A stretch of DNA of 35,256 nucleotides from a virus (IMGVR_UViG_3300022539_000128:1-35256), one strand, 5' to 3'. Numbered from the stretch's first letter, positions 1 through 6,154 are shown. A program made the numbers and translations. The notes: generated from the sequence alone by a model not told the origin.

Positions 1-50
1 ATGTCATGTGCGGTTAATGTTTGGCCTTCTTCTAATTCAATCTTGCTCAT
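1..50 (-). CDS. Partial hypothetical protein, cut by window edge
   Basis: Only the first 16 codons (MSKIELEEGQ...) are inside the window. The ATG at 50 has a GGAGG seven bases upstream and shares an ATGA junction with the stop of the preceding gene, so translational coupling is likely. The product cannot be recognised from so little sequence. Confidence 0.6.
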   Translation of the reverse strand, partial: MSKIELEEGQTLTAHD

Positions 51-277
51 TTCAGCGCCTCCAGTTGGTGACGAATCTCGTGCATTCTCGCCCAGAATTT
101 GTCCGTATGCGGTTGAGTAAATATCATTTTCACTACTTCCTCGTGCAGCTTGGCAACAGGGATGGCGGCTCTGATAAGCTTGATAATACTCTCATTCCAG
201 CCGTCTCCGCCGCCCTCTTCATAGGGATACTCAAATATAGATAATGATTCCTTCAGCACCGCTTTAGGTGATGTCAT
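47..277 (-). CDS. Hypothetical acidic protein downstream of RusA
   Basis: This gene encodes about 76 residues with no family I recognise. I chose the ATG at 277 because GGAGG lies just before it. An in-frame ATG at 289 overlaps the RusA stop as TAATG, but it would put the Shine-Dalgarno sequence inside the coding region. The protein looks soluble, with no membrane segment; the C-terminal half (KLHEEVVKMIF...) is probably helical. It sits between the resolvase and the truncated gene at the window edge, so it belongs to the recombination and replication operon. Function is unknown. Confidence 0.65.
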   Translation of the reverse strand: MTSPKAVLKESLSIFEYPYEEGGGDGWNESIIKLIRAAIPVAKLHEEVVKMIFTQPHTDKFWARMHEIRHQLEALK

Positions 278-288
278 TGCTCCCTCCA

Positions 289-744
289 TTAGTAAATGAT
301 CTCGATTTCCGTCCGGGGTCGGTGGCTGTAGATTTTATAGGCCCAGCCAATCTGCACTTGCCCGTCATTCTGCCAATATACCCCCGCTAGAGCGTCCATA
401 ACGAACTTTATCTGGTTATCAATATCAAATCTTGCCTTAGTGTGTGCGACGTCTCTAAGAATGATTTTAGATGAGATTCCTGTTGTCCCCCCGCTCTTGA
501 TATATATGTCGAAATCCTCCACATCAACCTTGAATCGCTTAGTCGCCCTTTTGGGAACTGGCATCCAGAATACCAGCCGCAATATCACCGCTCCCTCAAT
601 CGGTTTATCAGGCGCATTGTCCCGGCACAAGGCTAGAAAGTCCGCCTTGTCCGAGGCTGAAGGGTCGTAGCGCCCCCACTTCCCGGTGCGGTGCCGTTTC
701 TGTGCCTGGGGGTTGCCGAGGACTTCAAAGTGGATTCTATTCAT
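289..744 (-). CDS. rusA: RusA-family Holliday junction resolvase
   Basis: RusA enzymes are Mg-dependent endonucleases that cut four-way DNA junctions. The N-terminal GNPQAQKRHRTG (residues 10-21) matches the family's substrate-binding start. FDIDNQIKFVMDAL (107-119) carries the paired aspartates D107 and D109 of the K-P-D-x-D-N core, and NDGQV (126-130) supplies the later acid. At 151 residues it is longer than the usual 120 or so, with extra sequence around residues 77-100. The start overlaps the upstream stop by ATGA. With the ERF annealing protein in the same operon, it probably processes recombination or replication intermediates before packaging. The family call is strong; activity is inferred. 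Confidence 0.88.
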   Translation of the reverse strand: MNRIHFEVLGNPQAQKRHRTGKWGRYDPSASDKADFLALCRDNAPDKPIEGAVILRLVFWMPVPKRATKRFKVDVEDFDIYIKSGGTTGISSKIILRDVAHTKARFDIDNQIKFVMDALAGVYWQNDGQVQIGWAYKIYSHRPRTEIEIIY

Positions 745-956
745 TTCTCCAACTCAATTAGGATGCGCTTGATCTTCTTCTTGCGGCCCTTGCGGAGACG
801 GATTGAAAAAATGCTATGGAAAGATTCAGCACTAAAACATATTATGTCATATTGATAAATACCACTATGGGATAACCCGCTGGGGTCTTCTGTGTGGAGA
901 TTGTAATGACCATAAGGGGTATTCTCCCTGCTCAGCCACAGTTCCTTTTTCGCCAT
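741..956 (-). CDS. Hypothetical small basic-tailed protein
   Basis: This 71-residue protein begins MAKKELWLSR and ends in a lysine/arginine run (residues 55-65). The ATG at 956 has a perfect AGGAGG six bases upstream, and the stop couples to rusA by ATGA. I see no known domain. Its 5' end lies inside the end of the longer frame at 865-1221, an out-of-frame overlap of 92 bases that is large for this genome. Because this gene has the strong ribosome site and the tight junction to rusA, it is the better supported of the two. Confidence 0.65.
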   Translation of the reverse strand: MAKKELWLSRENTPYGHYNLHTEDPSGLSHSGIYQYDIICFSAESFHSIFSIRLRKGRKKKIKRILIELEK

Positions 957-1221
957 GATTACCTCCTGTTAGTCCTTTAGGTAGTGTTCCTGCTTTCCAT
1001 CCATCATATCGGGCTTTGCGAATTGCGGCCCAGTTCTTGCGCCACATTTTTGCCCGGCGAAGCCCTTTCTTGGCAGCCTTCCGGGTGAGATTATATTCTT
1101 GGCAATACGCCTTGATTTCTTGGCGGCTGGGATTGATACGCCGCTTGGCAAGGTTGTCCTTGTTCCATCCGAAGTAACCCCATCCCCAATGATCCCACAG
1201 CCAAAGGAGTGCTTTTTTCAC
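865..1221 (-). CDS. Hypothetical Trp-rich, basic protein
   Basis: A GTG at 1221 is preceded by AGGAAG and overlaps the previous stop as GTGA. The 118-residue product opens with a tryptophan-rich segment (LLWLWDHWGWGYFGW, residues 5-19) and continues with a lysine/arginine-rich helical region (NLTRKAAKKGLRRAKMWRKN). It may be a small nucleic-acid-binding protein, but I recognise no family. The last 30 residues overlap the start of the next gene in another frame and look low-complexity, so the functional protein may be the first 85 or so residues. Confidence is limited by that overlap. Confidence 0.5.
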   Translation of the reverse strand: MKKALLWLWDHWGWGYFGWNKDNLAKRRINPSRQEIKAYCQEYNLTRKAAKKGLRRAKMWRKNWAAIRKARYDGWKAGTLPKGLTGGNHGEKGTVAEQGEYPLWSLQSPHRRPQRVIP

Positions 1222-1412
1222 GATTTTCTTCCTGTCGATAGTATCTGCCCAAAGAACGCCCTAGTACGTCCGAATAAAGGCTTCTTTGCAAAGTCCCGCT
1301 CGGTTTGTTTCTGCCCCCGCCCTTTACGTAGACGTTTACGGGCCGTATTGAGCCGTCGCTTTTCTTTAAGCCAGCCCTCTATCGTCATACCTTTAGGTGA
1401 TATGAATATCAT
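1218..1412 (-). CDS. Hypothetical small basic protein
   Basis: This 64-residue frame is rich in Lys and Arg (KEKRRLNTARKRLRKGRGQK). It fills the space between the YopX-family gene and the next gene, and its TGA is shared with the following GTG. The start is uncertain. The ATG at 1412 has a purine-rich run placed too close to it, and an in-frame ATG at 1388 follows AAAGG. No domain is recognised; nucleic-acid binding is a guess from charge alone. Confidence 0.45.
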   Translation of the reverse strand: MIFISPKGMTIEGWLKEKRRLNTARKRLRKGRGQKQTERDFAKKPLFGRTRAFFGQILSTGRKS

Positions 1413-1436
1413 GCCTTCTTCTTTTTGCGCTTGGGC

Positions 1437-1856
1437 TTAGGATGCGGCATGTAGTAACTCCAGGTTCTCGAAGTGATTGCCGATGACTTCCATCCAATCG
1501 CCTATTTCTGTACAATCATAAGATGGAGACTGTCCCAGCTGCCCCTTGCACTCGACATAAAACGCCCCATAAGTGCAAACGCAATCGCCCGATTTGTTTA
1601 AGGGCAGTTTCCCGAATCGCACAATACCAATATCTCCCACATCATCTTTTAGTATATCCCCCGCATAAATCTCAGCGCCGTTCTTGTCCTTCAGGCCGAC
1701 GAACTGCAAGAAGAGAACTTTATTGCCATGATCACTCTCAATCTCACATTCAGAGAACCAATCACCCAAACCAGGGGATTCTTCATCGGAGTAAAACATC
1801 TGATTGCACCAATCAGGTTTCTTTTCAAACCAAGCCCGGAACTTAAGTACATTCAT
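1437..1856 (-). CDS. YopX-family phage protein
   Basis: The protein has the YopX layout: an N-terminal KFRAWF with a nearby MFYSDEE (residues 5-25), the central hallmark LQFVGLKDKNGAEIYAGDIL (50-69), and a C-terminal EVIGNHFENLELL. YopX proteins are common in phages of Gram-positive and other bacteria; their biochemical role is not established. Its length of 139 residues is normal. The ATG at 1856 has AGGAGA upstream and overlaps the 3' end of the ERF gene by 14 bases, so expression is probably coupled to it. Confidence 0.85.
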   Translation of the reverse strand: MNVLKFRAWFEKKPDWCNQMFYSDEESPGLGDWFSECEIESDHGNKVLFLQFVGLKDKNGAEIYAGDILKDDVGDIGIVRFGKLPLNKSGDCVCTYGAFYVECKGQLGQSPSYDCTEIGDWMEVIGNHFENLELLHAAS

Positions 1857-3009
1857 TTTCTTTCTCCTTGTCGGCTATCATTTCCTTGATTATCACGATC
1901 TGATCCTTGTACCAAGGCAGATCATGGGGTTCCCTTGCGATCTCTTTTTCCATGCCGTCAGTAAACTCCTTGGTCAGTGCAGGGCATTTCAGCAATTCGG
2001 CCAGTTCATCGTGAACCTTTTTGATCTTATCCTTGGCTTTGCCGATAGCGGTATTCAGCCACTTGCCCTTGAGGTTGCGCAGGGAACGCTCCTTCTTGAT
2101 TTCGCCGTCGCTTTCAAAGGTAGTCAGCTCTATAAGTTCATCCGAAAGCCTTTTCTTCTCCTCAGCCAAGAGGCGTTCTTTCTTCGGGTCTACCCCGGTG
2201 ATCTCGCACAGATAGCCATAGAGTTGTTTTTGCTTGTCGGCATCAGTCTTACCAATAGTCTCTGGCCTGGGGGCTTTGGTATCGGTGCCTTCGGGGAGAT
2301 CGGGCAGGTCTTTTGTGGCTTCTTTTGGTGTGGGGGCAGATACCTGACCCTGTCTCCCATCGTCGTCTTTATCAGCACTCATAAGCCCAAGTGCGCCGAT
2401 AAGCGTACTGCGCTCTAAGTAAGTTCTGGAAGATTGACGCCCATGAATTGTGCTTTTATTCCCGCTAGTATCTATCGGGGCACTCTGCGATGACCTTTCA
2501 GAATGGCCGTCAACGTGAGTAATAACACAGGTAACTTCCATTAAATCAGGCCCGTCATTAAACTCCCACCGATGAGACAGCCCGCATTCAGCGGCGGCCT
2601 CTTGTATTTGAGGCTGTATCTTACCCAAAGATGTATGGTCATAATCAATAACAGCGCCAGACTTGGTTACATAATGAACGTGCTTATCTTTTTTAAGCGT
2701 CGGAACAAGCTTCTGGAATTTCGAGAGTGCCTCATAAAAGGCTTTCCGTGCCTCCTGTGCATCCCACCGCTCCTTCATAGCCACCAGCCGCTCAAGCTTA
2801 TCAATGTCCAAGTCCTGCTGGACGGCTATCTCAAGCAGCCTTGACGGGCCTTCAGTGGCTACCACCAGGGCATTCTCTTCTCCCTCCCCAATGGCGGCGT
2901 CAAACTTTTGCGCTTCTTTTGTACGATCTTGCTCAGTCATATTTTCTTCCTCCTCTTGTAGCCGCGCCCTTTGTTCCGGGTCATCACTAAGCATATCTGA
3001 AACGTGCAT
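1843..3009 (-). CDS. erf: ERF-family single-strand annealing recombinase
   Basis: ERF proteins, named after phage P22 Erf, bind single-stranded DNA and anneal it for recombination and genome circularisation. Residues 85-220 carry the family pattern: AFYEALSKFQKLVPTLKKDK, then VIDYDHTSLGKIQPQI, then ECGL, then the late block RQSSRTYLERSTLIGALGL followed by DKDDDG. The 388-residue protein is longer than usual. It has an acidic, disordered N-terminus (about 1-55) and a long Lys/Glu-rich C-terminal region (230-388), likely helical, that may recruit partners. GGAGGGG precedes the ATG, which overlaps the upstream stop as TAATG. It works logically with the downstream RusA resolvase. Confidence 0.85.
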   Translation of the reverse strand: MHVSDMLSDDPEQRARLQEEEENMTEQDRTKEAQKFDAAIGEGEENALVVATEGPSRLLEIAVQQDLDIDKLERLVAMKERWDAQEARKAFYEALSKFQKLVPTLKKDKHVHYVTKSGAVIDYDHTSLGKIQPQIQEAAAECGLSHRWEFNDGPDLMEVTCVITHVDGHSERSSQSAPIDTSGNKSTIHGRQSSRTYLERSTLIGALGLMSADKDDDGRQGQVSAPTPKEATKDLPDLPEGTDTKAPRPETIGKTDADKQKQLYGYLCEITGVDPKKERLLAEEKKRLSDELIELTTFESDGEIKKERSLRNLKGKWLNTAIGKAKDKIKKVHDELAELLKCPALTKEFTDGMEKEIAREPHDLPWYKDQIVIIKEMIADKEKENECT

Positions 3010-3218
3010 TATTCCCCTCCAGCAGGTTTATAATCAGGATAAAGCAACTTCGTCAACCCCTCAAAGGTCAGGAGATCAGGTTCTTCCTCTTTCTCGAAGG
3101 TAGCGTGTTCTCCACACTTTGAGCAAATAGCATCGCCGTCAACTATCTCGCCAGCCGACAAAGCCCAACAGCAACTTGAGCGCATATCCTGATCTGGCGT
3201 CCAATAAGGGTTGCCCAT
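3009..3218 (-). CDS. Small putative zinc-binding protein
   Basis: This 69-residue protein contains CSKCGEHATF (residues 32-41) and an earlier CC pair (15-16), which could form a zinc site. The rest is acidic. The ATG shares its A with the upstream TAA, and the stop overlaps the ERF start by TAATG, so the three genes are tightly coupled. It may be an accessory factor of the recombination operon, but this is inference from context only. Confidence 0.6.
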   Translation of the reverse strand: MGNPYWTPDQDMRSSCCWALSAGEIVDGDAICSKCGEHATFEKEEEPDLLTFEGLTKLLYPDYKPAGGE

Positions 3219-3373
3219 TATTCCCCTTCCCTTTTGTCCAAGTTTATGTCATCTAAGAGTTCACGGCACTTCAGACAATATAGCCCCTCGGTCGCTAGTT
3301 CCTTCCCGCACCCGACACACATCTCAGGCTCGAACTCGAAAAGCCGGTGTCCGATGTCTTGGTCTTCAGTCAT
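3218..3373 (-). CDS. Small CxxC...CxxC zinc-ribbon protein
   Basis: Reading the minus strand from the ATG at 3373 gives 51 residues (MTEDQDIGHRLFEFEPEMC...) with two perfect CxxC pairs ten residues apart (CVGC at 19-22, CLKC at 33-36). This is a classic four-cysteine zinc ribbon. AAAGGAG lies six bases upstream, and the TAA is shared with the next ATG. The gene begins directly after the hairpin array at 3384-3919, so its leader RNA would contain that array. The molecular function is unknown. Confidence 0.75.
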   Translation of the reverse strand: MTEDQDIGHRLFEFEPEMCVGCGKELATEGLYCLKCRELLDDINLDKREGE

Positions 3374-3383
3374 CGTTTACTCC

Positions 3384-3919
3384 TTTCAAAGTTCACAGGG
3401 GAGAGAAAAAGAGGGCACAAACCCGATGTAGTAAGTAACCCAAAAGGACTCTCCCCTGTTTCAAATAACGTTGGCAGAGGGCGGGCAGGGACTCACACCC
3501 TACCTGGTTGTCTCTAACGCCACCTCTGCCAATTTCAAAGGTCCCGGGGGGAGTGTTGCAACGGTCAGGGTCTTGTACGTTTCCCCGACGACTCATACTC
3601 CCCCCTGTTACCCCGTAGGGGCAATGTCAAAGATAGCCCCGTCCCCGTGCCCGTGGTCTTTCACACCACCTGGTAATCTGGGCGTAGGAACTGACTTCAC
3701 AGCCAGTAAACGGGGGTGCGGGGCATTTCAAATAACGTTGGCAGAGATAGCCATCGCCGACCAAGGCAATTCGTGAGTTGGTGTCTCCATGTTTCCCGTA
3801 TCTCACTAGTTAGCCCACCTCTGCCAATTCAAAAAGCGCCGGGGAGAGCGTATACATCGCCGGGCCGGGTAAGCCCCTTGACTCTCCCCTATGCCCAGCT
3901 TCATCCGGGCAATGTCAAA
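3384..3919 (-). repeat. Array of long-stem hairpins punctuated by TTTGAAA words
   Basis: No supported gene occupies 3374-4014. The TTCAAA-type word (TTTGAAA on the minus strand, some as TTTGACA) occurs at 3384, 3459, 3533, 3625, 3726, 3827 and 3913. Between the words lie closed stems: 3396-3405/3449-3458 (10 bp), 3471-3480/3523-3532 (10 bp), 3546-3554/3597-3605 (9 bp), 3636-3641/3719-3724 plus 3643-3647/3711-3715, 3738-3746/3819-3827 (9 bp) and 3841-3848/3882-3889 (8 bp). Two small hairpins at 3611-3621 and 3893-3910 extend with G-U pairs only as minus-strand RNA. The order of stem types repeats twice. This is probably a structured non-coding RNA or a long 5' leader; the class is unknown. Confidence 0.7.
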
Positions 3920-4014
3920 TATCTGAGGCCAGCGCCGAGCCACAGCCATGCTATAACTCCTTTACCGTTTTTGCTTAACCTTACTTGCGATAGCAACGCT
4001 GACCCCATGTGTAA

Positions 4015-4404
4015 TTATTTCTCCAGCCGATCAAGGATTTCATGGAGGATTGGCTTGGTAACCAATAAGCCGCAGACTTTAATGCAACCATCGCCGAATA
4101 TAACTTCCCTGCCCCCTACCTTAATCGGCGGCAGTTCCGGCTTGGCCTTCTCGACGAGCTCAAGGCAGAAGAATGGGAATCCCCAAGATGATAACCCCCC
4201 CTTGAATCCTATCCTTATACTATTTGAATGCTTGTTTACCGATTCAACAATGCCAGTTTCTCCGACTAATGTCTCTTTTCCCTTTGAGGTCTGACATCCA
4301 TATCCCATTTCAAAGTTGCTGTGTTTACGAATCACTCTAACCTTATCCCCGACCTCAATCCCGCAATGCTCCTGCATTACCAGGTACGCTTCTTCTATGT
4401 TCAT
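4015..4404 (-). CDS. Hypothetical protein with SH3/KOW-like start
   Basis: This 129-residue protein has an N-terminal segment typical of small beta-barrel phage proteins (IEVGDKVRVIRK, then GETGIVESV, then IRIGF; residues 15-70). This resembles KOW/SH3-like domains that bind nucleic acid or proteins. The C-terminal part (GREVIFGDGCIKVCGLLV) is unrelated to anything I know. AGGAGG precedes the ATG. It is the last gene before the long non-coding hairpin region. The domain call is tentative. Confidence 0.6.
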   Translation of the reverse strand: MNIEEAYLVMQEHCGIEVGDKVRVIRKHSNFEMGYGCQTSKGKETLVGETGIVESVNKHSNSIRIGFKGGLSSWGFPFFCLELVEKAKPELPPIKVGGREVIFGDGCIKVCGLLVTKPILHEILDRLEK

Positions 4405-4405
4405 A

Positions 4406-4765
4406 TTAGCCTCCTGTTTGTTGTGGAAGTATCAGCATTTCTTTGACGACGATGACGCGACGGCAATTATCCCGTCCCTCGGCTAAAATACCTCGGAACT
4501 TGGCTTTCCTCACTATGTATTTACCATCTCTGTGCCTATTACAATAAGATAACCAATGTCGCGCTTCTCTTCTGGTCTGATATAAGTGAAAACCAAGCGG
4601 GTAATCTTCACTACCATCATCTTTGGACTTTAGCCAAACACCTTCTTTCCTAATACCGCCGTAATATTCTCCTTTAAATTTTTTGTTGACAACTTCAAAG
4701 ACCTTCCAGCCAAAGCCTTCCTGCTTGCGGTCTCTGGTAGTTAAAGTAACTTCAGTAAGACACAT
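4406..4765 (-). CDS. Conserved-type phage hypothetical protein
   Basis: This protein of 119 residues reads MCLTEVTLT...GFGWKVFEVV... then YPLGFHLYQTRREARHWL. The combination of an MCLT-like start, G(F/Y)GWKVF and Y-P-x-G-F-H resembles a recurrent family of uncharacterised phage proteins. I recall the pattern but not a function. GGAGG lies eight bases before the ATG. Several Cys residues (2, 75, 101) are scattered rather than paired. It sits one base upstream of the next gene, so it is part of the same operon. Confidence 0.65.
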   Translation of the reverse strand: MCLTEVTLTTRDRKQEGFGWKVFEVVNKKFKGEYYGGIRKEGVWLKSKDDGSEDYPLGFHLYQTRREARHWLSYCNRHRDGKYIVRKAKFRGILAEGRDNCRRVIVVKEMLILPQQTGG

Positions 4766-4787
4766 TATTTAGCCTCCATTGTTAAAG

Positions 4788-4874
4788 TTTCGCCCCCGCC
4801 GTTTCGAGGGTAGATCATGGTGTATCATTGTTGCCTGGGCTTGCCAAGCGTTCGGTGAGAAAGCGGGGGCGAAA
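4788..4874 (-). repeat. 12-bp long-stem structured element in an intergenic gap
   Basis: TTTCGCCCCCGC at 4788-4799 pairs perfectly with 4863-4874. It closes an 87-nt element that fills almost the whole gap between two genes. Inside, on the minus strand, GCTT-GGC-AAGC forms a small hairpin. There is no U-run after the stem, so it is not a standard terminator. It resembles the array at 3.4-3.9 kb in architecture (a long closing stem around a 60-nt interior) but lacks the TTTGAAA word. Confidence 0.55.
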
Positions 4875-5114
4875 TCATAATGCTTTAGCCTTGCGGGGCA
4901 ATGCTCTCAGGTTTTCACGGCACCAATTAAATACGTAGCTAGTGTCAATATCTTCATCTAGCTTTATTGTTATCGGCATTGACATTTTTGTGAATCCTAC
5001 TACGGTGGCAAAACAACCTATATAATGCTCGCCCAGGGAACCCCCACCCTTTATCCCCCAACCCCCGGTAACCTTCACCCGGTCGCCTTTTACCAACTTT
5101 CTCGGTTTAGTCAT
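4875..5114 (-). CDS. Hypothetical small SH3/KOW-like protein
   Basis: This 79-residue basic protein has the pattern KLVKGDRVKVTGG...IGCFATVVGF...ITIKLDED, which is typical of a small beta barrel of the KOW/SH3 type (residues 6-55). The ATG overlaps the stop of the HTH gene upstream as ATGA. The stop lies at the base of the 12-bp stem element. It shares its general fold pattern, but not obvious sequence, with the gene at 4015-4404. It may bind nucleic acid; this is inference. Confidence 0.6.
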   Translation of the reverse strand: MTKPRKLVKGDRVKVTGGWGIKGGGSLGEHYIGCFATVVGFTKMSMPITIKLDEDIDTSYVFNWCRENLRALPRKAKAL

Positions 5115-5329
5115 TTTGCCAGTTGCTCCAAGTTATGACGTTTGATCGACGCCCGTAGGATGTTAATGGCCTTCAAACCCTCGGCTTCAGAGAATCGGCG
5201 TTCCTTTCCCCGGCCTCGGTTCAGGGGGATCACCACTCCCGTCTGGACCAGATAGCGGAGCCGCCAATAACACCAGCCCGTCCCGGCCAGTGCGTTGATC
5301 TCGGTTGTGCTGTAGGTTTTAGGAGTCAT
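5111..5329 (-). CDS. MerR/excisionase-like winged-helix DNA-binding protein
   Basis: This 72-residue protein begins TYSTTEINALAGTGWCYWRLRYLVQTGVVIPLNRGRGKERRFSEAE. The layout is that of MerR-type or excisionase-type winged helices: a helix-turn-helix followed by a wing with basic residues, then R-x-F/Y-S-x-x-E. It would bind DNA as a regulator or recombination accessory factor. It ends in a short helical tail. No metal-binding or effector domain follows. The Shine-Dalgarno sequence is weak. Confidence 0.7.
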   Translation of the reverse strand: MTPKTYSTTEINALAGTGWCYWRLRYLVQTGVVIPLNRGRGKERRFSEAEGLKAINILRASIKRHNLEQLAK

Positions 5330-5340
5330 TTCGGCTTTTA

Positions 5341-5535
5341 CTAAGCAGCAGTGAATTCAGTGTAATATGATCCTTCTATCCGTTTCAAGAACCAATATTT
5401 AAGACCATTGTAAATCATACACTTCTTCCATAGGCGAGAGGGTCTCCAATAGCCAGCAAACTGATTTCTTGTGTATATCTCATGGTAACATCTATTTGGA
5501 GTCTTGACCTCAAATAATAAAATATCCGCATCCAT
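5341..5535 (-). CDS. Hypothetical small protein
   Basis: I take the ATG at 5535, which has AAAGGAG upstream, giving 64 residues. A longer frame back to 5706 would read through a terminator-like hairpin and a regulatory-looking repeat, so it is unlikely. The product has many aromatic residues (HEIYTRNQFAGYWRPSRLWKK) and no recognised motif. It is the first gene after the non-coding stretch 5536-5905 and probably opens a separate transcription unit. Confidence 0.6.
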   Translation of the reverse strand: MDADILLFEVKTPNRCYHEIYTRNQFAGYWRPSRLWKKCMIYNGLKYWFLKRIEGSYYTEFTAA

Positions 5536-5638
5536 ATATTCTCCTTTTAGTTGATCGTGTCCATAATCGACGCTGCAAAGGTAAAGAAGAACAAATCGGT
5601 GTGCAAGGGAAATCTTCAGCCTTGCCAATATAATTTTG

Positions 5639-5654
5639 TTTTCTCGACGGGGAA
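5639..5654. promoter_or_regulatory. Copy 1 of a 16-bp element shared with 33616-33631
   Basis: TTTTCTCGACGGGGAA is identical here and at 33616-33631, inside about 30 bp of partial similarity (both followed by GGG and a TTTA-like stretch). This copy lies about 100 bp upstream of the gene block that starts at 5535, just after a terminator-like hairpin. An operator or phage-specific promoter part is the simplest reading; this is inference from position. Confidence 0.5.
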
Positions 5655-5678
5655 AGGGGATTTTAGGGCGTAAAAGCA

Positions 5679-5700
5679 AGGGCCAGATTTCTCCGGCCCT
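5679..5700 (-). terminator. Probable weak intrinsic terminator
   Basis: On the minus strand AGGGCC and GGCCCT form a 6-bp stem, extended by G-U and G-C to 8 bp, around the loop AGAAAT. It is followed by TGCTTTTA. The extension needs a G-U pair present only in the minus-strand transcript. It lies downstream of the lysis genes and just before the repeated 16-bp element, as expected for the end of the late transcript. The short U-run makes efficiency doubtful. Confidence 0.5.
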
Positions 5701-5705
5701 GCGCA

Positions 5706-5724
5706 TCTCGTGACTTACACGAGA
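5706..5724 (-). repeat. 7-bp perfect hairpin
   Basis: TCTCGTG at 5706-5712 pairs with CACGAGA at 5718-5724 around a 5-nt loop. It is immediately adjacent to the terminator-like hairpin and part of the gene-free stretch 5536-5905. Confidence 0.5.
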
Positions 5725-5738
5725 CTGGTTGTATCATA

Positions 5739-5866
5739 GCGGGCTTTCAGTGCTAGCAGCCTATCCTGCGTCCAGGAAACCCGCCTTATCTTCAAAGAGC
5801 ATTGGCAAAGCCGCAAAGCACGCCCGCTCGCAGGCGGTTTGGAATATCTTCTATTGACTCTGCCAA
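5739..5866 (-). repeat. Two more long-stem hairpins related to the 3.4-3.9 kb array
   Basis: GCGGGCTTTC at 5739-5748 pairs with 5776-5784 (9 bp with one bulge). TTGGCAAAG at 5802-5810 pairs with CTCTGCCAA at 5858-5866 (one mismatch). The latter closing strand is identical to those of the stems at 3524-3532 and 3819-3827. A TTTGAAG word separates the two hairpins, as in the main array. No gene fits 5536-5905. The region contains these hairpins, a terminator-like hairpin and the 16-bp element. Confidence 0.6.
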
Positions 5867-5905
5867 AGAACGGTCTAATTTACACCCGCACCTTGCGAAT
5901 GCAAA

Positions 5906-6154
5906 CTATTTGTTTGTAATATTGGAGTCCATCACCTCTTTTATCTCCTTGACCTTCTTAGAGATTTTGGTAAACCTGGCATTGTAGGCCACACCAGTCC
6001 ATAGGCCGATCAGTGTAACGAGAACCCCGTAGGTCTCAATCTCTACTAATCCAAAAAGAAAAGACAGAGATAGAATAGTGAATGCGCCAATACCTATCTG
6101 CCTTTTCTTGCTACTTTCGCCTACAAACAATCCGACTATGTTCTTTAACATCAT
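5906..6154 (-). CDS. Putative holin (two membrane helices)
   Basis: This 82-residue protein has two hydrophobic segments (about residues 22-39 and 42-57) separated by a short turn, then a charged tail KISKKVKEIKEVMDSN. This size and topology are usual for phage holins, which open the inner membrane for endolysin release. The first of two ATGs has GGAGATAA upstream and overlaps the previous stop. Position two genes after the endolysin supports the call. No sequence family is recognised, so it could be another small membrane lysis protein. Confidence 0.6.
   Translation of the reverse strand: MMLKNIVGLFVGESSKKRQIGIGAFTILSLSFLFGLVEIETYGVLVTLIGLWTGVAYNARFTKISKKVKEIKEVMDSNITNK

Noticed and set aside
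1804-2418. 204-codon plus-strand frame
   Set aside because: It lies opposite the ERF gene, whose family motifs are clear; the frame has no ribosome site.
3471-3532. tRNA gene on the minus strand (GGCAGAG...CTCTGCC acceptor-like stem, GGTGTGAGTCC resembling a B box)
   Set aside because: The T-arm-like hairpin is not adjacent to the acceptor strand and no D or anticodon arms can be placed in cloverleaf positions.
3384-3919. CRISPR array
   Set aside because: The repeated words are only about 7 bases and the intervening segments fold into stems of related sequence; there are no long identical direct repeats or cas genes.
3716-4294. 192-codon plus-strand frame
   Set aside because: It crosses the hairpin array and is antisense to the gene at 4015-4404; the composition is that of non-coding sequence.
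5536-5706. N-terminal extension of the gene at 5341-5535
   Set aside because: It would translate the terminator-like hairpin and the repeated 16-bp element; the ATG at 5535 has a clear AAAGGAG.
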